Assembly (NCBI GenBank): GCA_003662205.1
Contig: QMXQ01000009.1
Location: 1-19,330, forward strand
Length of the DNA stretch: 19,330 bases
Reading direction: 5' to 3'
DNA from: Candidatus Bathyarchaeota archaeon
GTDB taxonomy: Archaea; Thermoproteota; Bathyarchaeia; TCS64
Below are positions 7,661 to 14,556 of this stretch, piece by piece (the stretch's first letter is position 1; each line of letters begins with the position of its first letter). The notes under the pieces are model-generated. The model did no database searches. It saw nothing but the letters and a program-made list of their open reading frames with translations, and was not told the DNA's origin. Both the position numbers and the translations under genes were made by a program.

Positions 7661-7834
7661 CGTTTTTCATTGATGTGATTACATTATCTTGTTAAAATAG
7701 TTAGATTATTCATTAATTTTTAATTACTATATGCAATATTTTACGTCTATGCCTCTGAGTAACTCGACGATAGACATATTTCCTCGCGTATACAGTTTTG
7801 TATACAAGGAGCGCCAAGTGTGGGGGCGTTGTGA
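7661..7834. promoter_or_regulatory. AT-rich divergent intergenic region with paired GTATAC boxes
   Basis: This strongly AT-rich stretch separates nadE (minus) from the 159-aa gene (plus). GTATAC occurs at 7788-7793 and 7800-7805; the second is the core of the palindrome TTGTATACAA (7798-7807). That second box is centred about 32 nt before the TTG start at 7835 and could be the TATA element, with the pair forming an operator around it. I see no RNA gene here. Confidence 0.4.
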
Positions 7835-8314
7835 TTGGTTGAAGATGCCACCTTTGAGGGGGTGAAAGACCTTAAAGAAGTCCTGGATCGATCATTTAGG
7901 GACCCGATAGCAGGTATTTTATTAAAATATAGTAATCTAACAAAAACTCAGTATGAAACGTTGATAATAGACCTTATATCGAGTTCGATTTCTGATATTG
8001 ACCTTACTTACGAAGAAAGGGCGCTCTTTAGGTCTAAAAGAGTTAGTAGAGGCTCGTTTAGCCGTACTTTATCTCAGGCCAGGAGGAACATCATCTCGGC
8101 AATATACACGATACTACTCCTGAGCTATGTGGGCGTCTTCGAGGGGGCGCCCTTCGATGAATATCAGATCCTAGCAGAGAAGTTGAGGGAATACGTCGAG
8201 TTCATACATGAATCCGATCCGGGACGCGCGTCAAATGTTTTAAAAAGAATTGAAGAAGAGTTGATGGAGGGGGTTAGACGGCTCGCGGACCCGAAAAGCC
8301 TCAAAATCACGTGA
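7835..8314 (+). CDS. Unrecognised helical protein, possible DNA-binding
   Basis: A 159-residue protein without a family I can name confidently. It is almost entirely predictable as alpha helix, with no transmembrane segment or cysteine motif. The centre, LTYEERALFRSKRVSRGSFSRTLSQARRNIISAIYTILLLSYVG, has a basic helix followed by a helix-turn-helix-like pattern, so a DNA-binding or RNA-binding role is possible but unproven. The C-terminal third is charged and could be a coiled coil. The start is TTG at 7835; an in-frame TGA precedes it directly, so no longer start is possible, and GGGGG lies 8-9 nt upstream. It is convergent with hypF, their stops 7 nt apart, and its own stop codon lies inside a GTGATATCAC palindrome. 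Its 5' half is richer in A and T than the neighbouring genes. Confidence 0.7.
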   Translation: MVEDATFEGVKDLKEVLDRSFRDPIAGILLKYSNLTKTQYETLIIDLISSSISDIDLTYEERALFRSKRVSRGSFSRTLSQARRNIISAIYTILLLSYVGVFEGAPFDEYQILAEKLREYVEFIHESDPGRASNVLKRIEEELMEGVRRLADPKSLKIT

Positions 8315-8320
8315 TATCAC
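8311..8320. repeat. GTGATATCAC palindrome, copy 2 (between convergent genes)
   Basis: The palindrome covers the stop codon of the upstream gene and the short gap before the hypF stop. It is flanked on both sides by further ATCAC half-sites (8306-8310 and 8326-8330), the densest cluster of this motif in the window. Confidence 0.6.
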
Positions 8321-8321
8321 A

Positions 8322-10655
8322 CTACATCACATGAGACAGGGCCACCAAAGACTGGCCGGGGGCTATGCCCCCGTCACCAGGGGGCACAAACTTATGATAT
8401 AGGACGTTCAGTCCCTGCTCTGAAATCCGATCGATTATTTCATTTGTAATATACTCGTTTACGAACACCCCGCCAGATAAGGCGACCGTTTTAATGTCGC
8501 TCTCAGAGGCCGCCGCGAGGGCCATTTCAGCCACACCCAGAGCCAAATATCTCTGTCCAAACGCCGCAAGGTCGCATACTTTCATCTTATTCATTAATCC
8601 CGCAAGATTATACAGGAATTCACTGGTTTTAAGGATGTAAACGCCGTTTTTAACCTCTATTTCGGGATCCATGTTGAGGTGATCGGGTCTTCCCCTGGCT
8701 GCTGCCGCCTCCACCCGTATCGCGGGCTCTCCCTCGTAGGTTCTACGATAACAAAGGCCGGTTAAAGCAGCGATGGCGTCCAAAAACCGTCCAGAGCTGG
8801 AGGTTCTAATAACGCGTGAGTCCCTGGCCTGCCTGAGAATCAATCTAAGCTCCGTTTCCCCATGTGGGAGGCCCTTTTTGATGTGATTTTCTGTGATATC
8901 ACATATCTCCTCGTCTGATGCGGTTGGCGTGAGAGCGGATATCAGCATTCTTAGGGGGTAGTAGGTGCATAGATCACCCCCAGGCATCGGCAGGTACTCA
9001 AGATGGCCCACCCTTTCGAACTCTGAATAAGTCGATTTTAGGACCTCTCCGCCCCAAATAGCCCCATCTGTTCCGTATCCTACGCCGTCCAGCGCGATGC
9101 CTATGATGGGTTCATCTGGGGGTATTTTATGTTCTGCGGCTACTGCCGTTATGTGCGCGTGATGGTGCTGTGATTTCACGAGGGGCGCGCCGGTCTCCTG
9201 TGATATCTCGGCCGCGAGGTGTGATGTCATGTAACCTGGGTGGAGGTCACACCCTATCACATCGGGGTTACGCGTGATATTCAGCAGCCTTTTGAAGACG
9301 TCGAGGGCGTTTCGCTCGAATTCCAGGGACTCTATGTTGGTGATGTCTCCGAGGTATTGAGTCATGAAGCTCTTTCCGTTATGGGTGATGGCGCCCGCGT
9401 TCCTCAGCTCGGCGCCCACGGCGATAGAGAGCCCCCGCTTCAGGGGCACATCGATGGGGTCGGGCACGTAGCCTCTCGATCGTCTGAGGAAAGTTTTGTG
9501 GCCTCGGATTATCCTGAGAACGGAGTCGTCACACCGGTTTATGATCTCCCGGTTGTGGAGCAGAAAATAGTCTGCGATGCCACTGAGTTCGCTCAGCGCA
9601 GATTCGTTTGTGATAGCCATGGGCAGCCCCGGTTTGTTCCCGCTGGTCATTATGAGGGCGGGCAGCCCGAGGCGCCTGAACAGCATTAGGTGTATTCCGG
9701 TGTATGGTAGCATCACTCCGACCCGATCCAGGCCGGGAGCGATCAGCCCGGATAATGCGCCGCCACGTTTCTTCTTCACGAGCACAATCGGCCGCTGCCA
9801 AGACTCTAGGACGGTCTCCTCCTCCCTGGTGGGCGACGCGTAGCTCCTCACCGCTTTCAGGTCCGGCGACATCAGCGCGAAGGGCTGATAGGGGCGATTC
9901 TTCCGCTCACGAAGCTTCTGAACGACATCGTCATCAGTAGCGAGAGCCGCCAGGTGCACGCCCCCGATGCCCTTGACGGCGACCACGTGTCCCGCCCTCA
10001 GCAGCTCGGCGGCGGCCTCGAAAACGTCGTCGACGCGCATCTCTGAGCCGGCGGCGTCGTACAGGGTCATCTTGGGCCCGCAGAGGGAGCAGGTGATCCC
10101 CTGAGCGTCGAAACGGCGGTCCATCGGGTCGCGGTATTCAGCCTCGCAGTATCGGCACATCGGGAAGGCGTCCATGTGGGTGCGCTCCCGGTCGTAGGGC
10201 AGCGACCTTATGGCGGTGAACCGCGGCCCGCACCAGGCACACGCCGTGAAGGGGTACTCAAACCACCGGCTCTCAGGGTCACCCATGTCCTTGACACAGT
10301 CGGCGCATATCCCGATGTCGGGGGGGAAGATTCCGGAGGCGGCCCGCCCCCGGCTCTGGCTCCTGTCTATCTTGAACTCCTTGAACCGGCCTCGGTAGGG
10401 TTGGTATACGACGTGTATCTCCTCGATCTCCGAGACCGCCGGCGCGTCCTCCTCAACCTCGCGGATGAACGCCTCGATCTGGCTCGGGGTTCCCTCGACG
10501 ACCACCTCCACGCCGGCGTCCCCGAGGTTGATGACGTGGCCGGTCAGCCCGTTCTTGACGGCTTTGCGGTAGATGAAGGGCCGGAACCCGACGCCCTGGA
10601 CCCTGCCGGTGATGTGGAGCTCCGCCTCCAGCCTTCCGCTCTCCTGCAAAGGCAT
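8322..10655 (-). CDS. hypF: Carbamoyltransferase HypF, [NiFe]-hydrogenase maturation
   Basis: A 777-residue enzyme that uses carbamoyl phosphate and ATP to begin synthesis of the cyanide ligands of [NiFe] hydrogenase, passing the carbamoyl group to HypE. All domains are present: N-terminal acylphosphatase (GRVQGVGFRPF, R24; N43), zinc region with four CxxC pairs (C117/C120, C139/C142, C167/C170, C189/C192), YrdC/Sua5-like domain (~205-400), and a Kae1-like C-terminal domain with SQHHHAHITAVAAEH and SGGVFVNEYI. The frame opens at GTG 10670, but I chose ATG 10655 because the TATA box TTTAATAA is centred 25 nt upstream of it, giving a leaderless start. No other hyp or hydrogenase gene is in the window. 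The gene stands alone between a convergent and a divergent neighbour. Confidence 0.95.
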   Translation of the reverse strand: MPLQESGRLEAELHITGRVQGVGFRPFIYRKAVKNGLTGHVINLGDAGVEVVVEGTPSQIEAFIREVEEDAPAVSEIEEIHVVYQPYRGRFKEFKIDRSQSRGRAASGIFPPDIGICADCVKDMGDPESRWFEYPFTACAWCGPRFTAIRSLPYDRERTHMDAFPMCRYCEAEYRDPMDRRFDAQGITCSLCGPKMTLYDAAGSEMRVDDVFEAAAELLRAGHVVAVKGIGGVHLAALATDDDVVQKLRERKNRPYQPFALMSPDLKAVRSYASPTREEETVLESWQRPIVLVKKKRGGALSGLIAPGLDRVGVMLPYTGIHLMLFRRLGLPALIMTSGNKPGLPMAITNESALSELSGIADYFLLHNREIINRCDDSVLRIIRGHKTFLRRSRGYVPDPIDVPLKRGLSIAVGAELRNAGAITHNGKSFMTQYLGDITNIESLEFERNALDVFKRLLNITRNPDVIGCDLHPGYMTSHLAAEISQETGAPLVKSQHHHAHITAVAAEHKIPPDEPIIGIALDGVGYGTDGAIWGGEVLKSTYSEFERVGHLEYLPMPGGDLCTYYPLRMLISALTPTASDEEICDITENHIKKGLPHGETELRLILRQARDSRVIRTSSSGRFLDAIAALTGLCYRRTYEGEPAIRVEAAAARGRPDHLNMDPEIEVKNGVYILKTSEFLYNLAGLMNKMKVCDLAAFGQRYLALGVAEMALAAASESDIKTVALSGGVFVNEYITNEIIDRISEQGLNVLYHKFVPPGDGGIAPGQSLVALSHVM
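8893..8902. repeat. GTGATATCAC palindrome, copy 3 (inside hypF)
   Basis: This copy extends to TGTGATATCACA (12 bp, perfect). Another GTGAT half-site is 10 bp upstream at 8883-8887. Partial versions occur at 9200 (GTGATATCTC) and 9273 (GTGATATTC). Confidence 0.6.
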
Positions 10656-10676
10656 CCAGAAGCTATACACGCGATG

Positions 10677-10684
10677 ATTATTAA
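10677..10684 (-). promoter_or_regulatory. TATA box of hypF
   Basis: The minus strand reads TTTAATAA, centred 25 nt before ATG 10655. It supports that ATG as a leaderless start over the in-frame GTG at 10670. Confidence 0.55.
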
Positions 10685-10831
10685 ACTCTGAGCTTAACGC
10701 TTACCAAGAAAGAAAAATTGAGAAACGTATAAGCTGAAACAGGGTTTGTTTTAATCTCGTTACATAGAAAACCGTAAAATAGTTCGCCGCGAAATAGAGC
10801 ATAGTTGAACACGTTTAGACCGTGATGAGGT

Positions 10832-11500
10832 TTGGAGCTCCTGTTCGCCACCGCGTCGCTCCTCGCCGTGACAGTAGCGGCATCCTTCATCTATTACCGC
10901 CGTATCAAGCAGGCCCAGGGCGAGTATGAGGCTGCTAAAGACCTGGTCAAGGGCATAACCCTCGGTTTCACCAAGCAGCTCGCCAGGTTCACGGGCGTTG
11001 TCAGGCGGATCGAGGAAGAGGCGGCGGATGCGCAGCAAGCGGCGAGGGAGGCTATGAAGACCAGCGATGAGGCTCTCGTCGTCGCGCGCGAGGGGTTGGA
11101 AGAGACGAGGAAGATCGTCAGCAGACTCGCGGAGACCGAGAAGGCGGTGGAATCTGTGAAGAAGGAGATCCAGAGGCTAGCGAAGGCCCCTCGGCAGCCC
11201 GCGGCCCAGCCAGAGGTGGGAGCGCCCATCCCCATCCAGCAGGACGCCGTCCTCGACCAGCTCACGGGGACGGAGCTTGAGGTCCTCGCAATCATAGAGG
11301 AGATGGGGGAGGGATCGGTTCCCCAGATCAGGGAGCGGATCAAGAAGACGCGGGAGCACACGGCGCGCCTCCTCAAGAAGCTGTACGAGAAGGGGTTCAT
11401 CGACAGGAACACGAGCAGCATGCCCTACAGGTACTACATCAGGAAGGAGATCAGGGAGATCATACAGCAGCGGAAGAAGAGGATGAAGGTCGCGGTCTGA
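10832..11500 (+). CDS. Membrane-anchored coiled-coil protein with C-terminal winged helix
   Basis: A 222-residue protein of three parts. Residues ~3-21 are one hydrophobic helix followed by YYRRIK, so the rest should face the cytoplasm. Residues ~25-125 are a long Glu/Ala/Lys-rich coiled coil (EEEAADAQQAAREAMKTSDEA). After a Pro-rich linker, residues ~140-215 form a winged helix of MarR/ArsR type: LTGTELEVLAIIEEMGEGSVPQIRERIKKTREHTARLLKKLYEKGFIDR, then a wing YRYYIRKE and a basic tail. It could tether DNA to the membrane or act as a membrane-bound regulator; no sensor domain is visible. The start is TTG at 10832; no better ATG lies nearby, and the hydrophobic helix follows immediately. It is divergent from hypF and 55 nt upstream of the cupin gene, which has its own TATA box. 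Confidence 0.8.
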   Translation: MELLFATASLLAVTVAASFIYYRRIKQAQGEYEAAKDLVKGITLGFTKQLARFTGVVRRIEEEAADAQQAAREAMKTSDEALVVAREGLEETRKIVSRLAETEKAVESVKKEIQRLAKAPRQPAAQPEVGAPIPIQQDAVLDQLTGTELEVLAIIEEMGEGSVPQIRERIKKTREHTARLLKKLYEKGFIDRNTSSMPYRYYIRKEIREIIQQRKKRMKVAV

Positions 11501-11514
11501 GCCCCGCCCACAAG

Positions 11515-11522
11515 CATTTATA
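11515..11522 (+). promoter_or_regulatory. TATA box of the cupin gene
   Basis: CATTTATA lies 34 nt before the cupin ATG, predicting a transcript start near 11545 and a short leader. It probably also serves the DP1 gene that follows 45 nt after the cupin gene. Confidence 0.6.
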
Positions 11523-11555
11523 CGCGGCGAAGGAAAGAGACGGAGTAGAGCCCAC

Positions 11556-11903
11556 ATGAAACCCATCAGAATAGAGGATGCACCGCGCCTGAGCCCCCTG
11601 GAGGGCGTCGAAATGGCCATCCTGGGGAGCGGGGAGAGGATGACCCTCATAAAGATGGTCATCCAGCCGGGCGCAGTCTTCCCGAAGCACGCGCACCACA
11701 ACGAGCAGATCGGCACCTGCTTGGAGGGAGAAGGAGAGCTCACATCCGGAGGAGAGACGCTCAGGGTGGAACCGGGCGTCTCATGGACGATCCCCGCCAA
11801 CGAGCCCCACAGCTTCGTTGCCAAGGGGGACCAGCCAGTGATCATCGTCGAGGCCTGGAGCCCGCCCAGAGAAGACTACCTTGCCATGGCTGGGAGCCGG
11901 TAG
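11556..11903 (+). CDS. Cupin-domain protein, KdgF-like
   Basis: A 115-residue single-domain cupin. The metal site can be read as H45, H47 and Q51 in FPKHAHHNEQIGTCLEGEGELTSGG and H85 in IPANEPHSF, the three-His one-Gln set seen in KdgF-type cupins. KdgF proteins act on unsaturated uronates from pectin or alginate, but many close relatives have other or unknown substrates, so the substrate here is not assigned. There is no signal peptide, so it is cytoplasmic. ATG at 11556 follows a well-placed TATA box and GGAG. It sits 45 nt before the polymerase small subunit gene and may share a transcript with it, though no functional link is evident. Confidence 0.85.
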   Translation: MKPIRIEDAPRLSPLEGVEMAILGSGERMTLIKMVIQPGAVFPKHAHHNEQIGTCLEGEGELTSGGETLRVEPGVSWTIPANEPHSFVAKGDQPVIIVEAWSPPREDYLAMAGSR

Positions 11904-11948
11904 CTCGCTGGTCGCTCCTCATCACCCATCGGTCGGAGCAGGACAGCT

Positions 11949-13451
11949 GTGTCGGAAAATCTGAGGCCCGTCCTAAAGAGGATAATCGAGGCAGGCTACC
12001 AGCTGAGCGCCGACGGGTTAGAATACCTCAGAACCCTTGAAAAGGGCACCCGCGAAGAACTCATGAGGCGCGCGATCCAGAGGGCGAACGCCAGCCCAGA
12101 CGAACTCTATGTCCTAGACCAATCCTTCCTCCAATCCGTCGTCGAGGAGACGAGGAAGAAACCTGAGGCACGGAGACCCCTCACGGGGAAAAAGCGGGGA
12201 CGACCCCTGGCGAGCGAGTACGACGCACAGCTGGAGGTTGTGGAGGATCACCCGGCGGAGCCAGCGGGCGGCGTCGAGGGCTTCGTGGAATACTTCCGCA
12301 GCCGGTACAAGAAGATGGAGGGGATCCTGCGCGAGCGGATGGATGTGAGAGACGCCGTGACGATAGGCCGGGCCCTCAAGATGCCCCTGAAATCGACGGT
12401 GAAGGTCATCGGCATCGTGACCCGAAAAAGAGCTAGAGGCCACCGCCTATTCATCGACCTAGAAGACCTGGAGGACTCCATCACGGTGATGGCCTCCGAC
12501 GAGGAGACGGTCAGGAAGGGACTCTCGATCTTGGAAGACCAGGTCATCTGCGTCGAAGCTCTCAAATACCGGCAGGACCTGCTCATCGCAAAAGACTTCA
12601 TCTGGCCCGACGTCCCCAGCAAGACCCCGAGGAGGTCGGAGATCCCCCTATGTGCCGCGTTCATATCCGACCTCCAAGTCGGGAGCAAGCTCTTCCTAGA
12701 CGACCTCTTCGACCGATTCCTCAGGTGGATGAATCTGGAGGTGGGCCCGCCGGAGTCGCGGAGGCTCGCGGCCAGGGTCAAATACGTGATCATCGCCGGC
12801 GACCTAGTGGACGGGATCGGCGTGTACCCCGAGCAGATGAGCGAGCTGGCGATCACCGACATCCGGGACCAGTACGAGGCCGTGGCCGCCCTGCTCTCCA
12901 AGCTCCCCGACTACGTCGAGATAGTCGTCATACCTGGGAACCACGACGCGGTCCGCAAGAGCCTGCCTCAGCCGCCCATCTCAGAGGAGTACGCGAAGTC
13001 ACTACACCAGGATGAGCGGATCCACATGTTGAGCAACCCGAGCCGGCTGCGCCTCAACGGGGTCGAGGCCCTCATCTGCCACGGGAAGGCCCTCGATGAC
13101 GTCCTCTCTCAGACCCCGGGGCTGGACTTCCACGCGCCGGTGAAGGGGATGGAGCTCCTCCTCAGGTGCCGGCATGTGGCGCCGATATACGGCGCAACGA
13201 CGCCCATAGCCCCGGAGAAGGAGGACCGACTGGTGATCACCTCGGCGCCTGACATCTTCCAGATGGGGCACGTCCACATCTACGGCTCTAAGAGGTACAA
13301 GGGGGTCACCATGATAGCCTCGGGCGCATGGCAGGGGCAGACCTCGTTCCAGAAGAGGATGAACCTGATCCCGACGCCCGGCATCGCCCCCATCGTCGAC
13401 CTTCAGACTCACCAGGTCGCTGCCCTCGACTTCAACAGGCTGGGCGGCTGA
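11949..13451 (+). CDS. polB: DNA polymerase D small subunit DP1 (archaeal DNA polymerase II small subunit)
   Basis: A 500-residue partner of DP2 that carries the proofreading 3'-5' exonuclease fold. Layout: helical N-terminal domain (~1-70), a linker with the AT-hook-like KKRGRPL (81-87), an OB fold (~140-220) and a calcineurin-like phosphodiesterase domain (~235-495). Visible motifs are D241-L-Q243 in FISDLQVGS, AGD285LVD, GN331H332D, CH378GK and GH441VH443. In DP1 proteins I know, the first motif is D-x-H; here the His is Gln, so metal binding and exonuclease activity may be altered. The start is GTG at 11949 with a GGAG just upstream. It follows the cupin gene by 45 nt, and its last 20 nt overlap the convergent DUF99 gene. 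Separation of DP1 from DP2 by about 6.5 kb is unremarkable. Confidence 0.96.
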   Translation: MSENLRPVLKRIIEAGYQLSADGLEYLRTLEKGTREELMRRAIQRANASPDELYVLDQSFLQSVVEETRKKPEARRPLTGKKRGRPLASEYDAQLEVVEDHPAEPAGGVEGFVEYFRSRYKKMEGILRERMDVRDAVTIGRALKMPLKSTVKVIGIVTRKRARGHRLFIDLEDLEDSITVMASDEETVRKGLSILEDQVICVEALKYRQDLLIAKDFIWPDVPSKTPRRSEIPLCAAFISDLQVGSKLFLDDLFDRFLRWMNLEVGPPESRRLAARVKYVIIAGDLVDGIGVYPEQMSELAITDIRDQYEAVAALLSKLPDYVEIVVIPGNHDAVRKSLPQPPISEEYAKSLHQDERIHMLSNPSRLRLNGVEALICHGKALDDVLSQTPGLDFHAPVKGMELLLRCRHVAPIYGATTPIAPEKEDRLVITSAPDIFQMGHVHIYGSKRYKGVTMIASGAWQGQTSFQKRMNLIPTPGIAPIVDLQTHQVAALDFNRLGG

Positions 13452-14016
13452 CCCCGCGAGCGATGAGCCCCGCGACCCTCACGGGCTCGGGGATCCTGCA
13501 TATCAACGCCGAAGACCGGAGCACCTCCTCCGCCCAGCGCGCTGAGCCGCCAACCACCTCGAAGTATACCGGCGGCTCTCCGGGCCGAGAGACGGCCTCG
13601 TGAACGCCGCCCAGGCGCTCTACAATCCTCCAGCGCGCCATCCAATCCTCGAAATGTTTCTTCAGAGCCAAAAACATCGCGTCGTTGTCCGGCTTCTCAC
13701 CCGAGTATACGATGACCGGGGCGTTCGTCTCCTGGTGAATTATTCGTGGGTCGATGATGTTGAAGCCGGCGAAGGTTATGCCGCCGAGGATGACCGCGTC
13801 AACGGCGACGCCCTCAAGCATGTTCAACAATTTCTCGGTGGCGTCGAGGCCATCCACCGCGATGCGCGAGAGCTTCACGGCCTCGATCCGGTCGGAGGCC
13901 ATCTCCACGCAGCAGAGAACGCTGTGGGAGGCCTCCCTCTGGAAGGCCTTAAAACTCCCATCCTCCACGCCGGCCAAGCACAATTCGTTTATGGATCTGT
14001 TCGCTGTTGGGGTCAA
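13432..14016 (-). CDS. DUF99 family protein (endonuclease V-like fold)
   Basis: A 194-residue archaeal DUF99 protein. Diagnostic stretches are GVEDGSF near the start, KLSRIAVDGLDATEKLLNML, VDAVILGGITFAGFNIIDP, ETNAPVIVYSGEKPDNDAM, ALKKHFEDW and IPEPVRVAGLIARGV. DUF99 has an RNase H-like core related to endonuclease V, and the family is sometimes labelled endonuclease dU, a proposed role in handling deaminated bases. The start is TTG at 14016, overlapping the stop of the upstream RHH-like gene as TTGA, so translation is probably coupled. Its 3' end overlaps DP1 tail-to-tail by 20 bp. A second member of the wider EndoV fold is encoded at 17170-18030. Confidence 0.9.
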   Translation of the reverse strand: MTPTANRSINELCLAGVEDGSFKAFQREASHSVLCCVEMASDRIEAVKLSRIAVDGLDATEKLLNMLEGVAVDAVILGGITFAGFNIIDPRIIHQETNAPVIVYSGEKPDNDAMFLALKKHFEDWMARWRIVERLGGVHEAVSRPGEPPVYFEVVGGSARWAEEVLRSSALICRIPEPVRVAGLIARGVSRPAC

Positions 14017-14480
14017 TATTTCTCCAGCTTGCCGTGTATCTCGGATCTTATCAGGAACTGGGGGTAGAGGGTTCGGGGGACCTCCACGGTCCCGGCGTGG
14101 ATGATGATCCGCTCTATGTGCTTCAGGGCGTCCTTATCCACATCTTTCTCGAAGACGATGTGGCCTGTGTTCTCTATTCTGAACGGTCCCACCTCCCGCT
14201 TAAGGCCTATGATGTCGCGCTTGGAGAGGGTGATCTCCCCGTTGTTCCTGAGGACGAAGTGGCCGTTGTTCGACCCGTTCCCCTTCCCGTTGCCACCGTT
14301 AAATCCGTTGTTCGCGGCGTCTATGAACTCCTTGAGGGCGGCGTTCACGATGTCGGCGACCCGCTTGCCATCCTTCTTAGCCATCGTGAAGACCTCGTGG
14401 TAGAGCTCGACGTCGAGGCCGCGGATGGCGACGGTCTTCCTGGGCGCGGTGGCAACCTCCAAAAGTTTACTTGTTAACAT
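14013..14480 (-). CDS. Putative ribbon-helix-helix protein with C-terminal domain
   Basis: A 155-residue protein. Residues ~13-52 (RKTVAIRGLDVELYHEVFTMAKKDGKRVADIVNAALKEFI) fit a ribbon-helix-helix domain: a short strand, then two helices. An Asn/Gly-rich linker (~56-74) leads to an all-beta-looking domain with LRNNGEITLSKRDIIGL and FRIENTGHIVFEKDV, then a helix, which I do not recognise. The combination suggests a DNA-binding regulator, possibly autoregulated, because its ATG (14478-14480) sits in the centre of a perfect 26-bp palindrome. The symmetric TATA at 14494-14501 is only about 17 nt from this ATG, closer than usual, so an internal TTG at 14462 is an alternative start. It ends in a TTGA overlap with the DUF99 gene and is divergent from a winged-helix gene. 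Confidence 0.72.
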   Translation of the reverse strand: MLTSKLLEVATAPRKTVAIRGLDVELYHEVFTMAKKDGKRVADIVNAALKEFIDAANNGFNGGNGKGNGSNNGHFVLRNNGEITLSKRDIIGLKREVGPFRIENTGHIVFEKDVDKDALKHIERIIIHAGTVEVPRTLYPQFLIRSEIHGKLEKY

Positions 14481-14492
14481 GTTAACAAGTAA
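14467..14492. promoter_or_regulatory. Perfect 26-bp palindrome, likely operator over the RHH gene start
   Basis: Each half is TTACTTGTTAACA read towards the centre; the two halves are exact reverse complements with no spacer. It covers the start codon and first codons of the RHH-like gene. Length, perfection and placement point to an operator bound by a dimer or tetramer. RHH proteins often bind such sites and repress themselves, which is inference here. Confidence 0.7.
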
Positions 14493-14505
14493 TCTTATAA
14501 GATTA
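14490..14505. promoter_or_regulatory. 16-bp palindrome containing a symmetric TATA box
   Basis: TAATCTTATAAGATTA is a perfect palindrome that shares three bases with the 26-bp palindrome. Its core CTTATAAG reads as a TATA box on both strands. For the plus strand it predicts a start near 14523, leaving a ~34-nt leader with GGGGAGGT before the ATG at 14557. For the minus strand it would start inside or just after the RHH ATG. Confidence 0.6.
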
Positions 14506-14556
14506 TCGGCGGGGATGTAAGACCGCCAACCTTGCGGTTAATTTTGGGGAGGTCTG

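Noticed and set aside
14522..14538. Hairpin ACCGC-7-GCGGT in the leader of the winged-helix gene as a riboswitch or attenuator
   Set aside because: A stem of only five pairs in a GC-rich genome is weak, and there is no accompanying conserved element.
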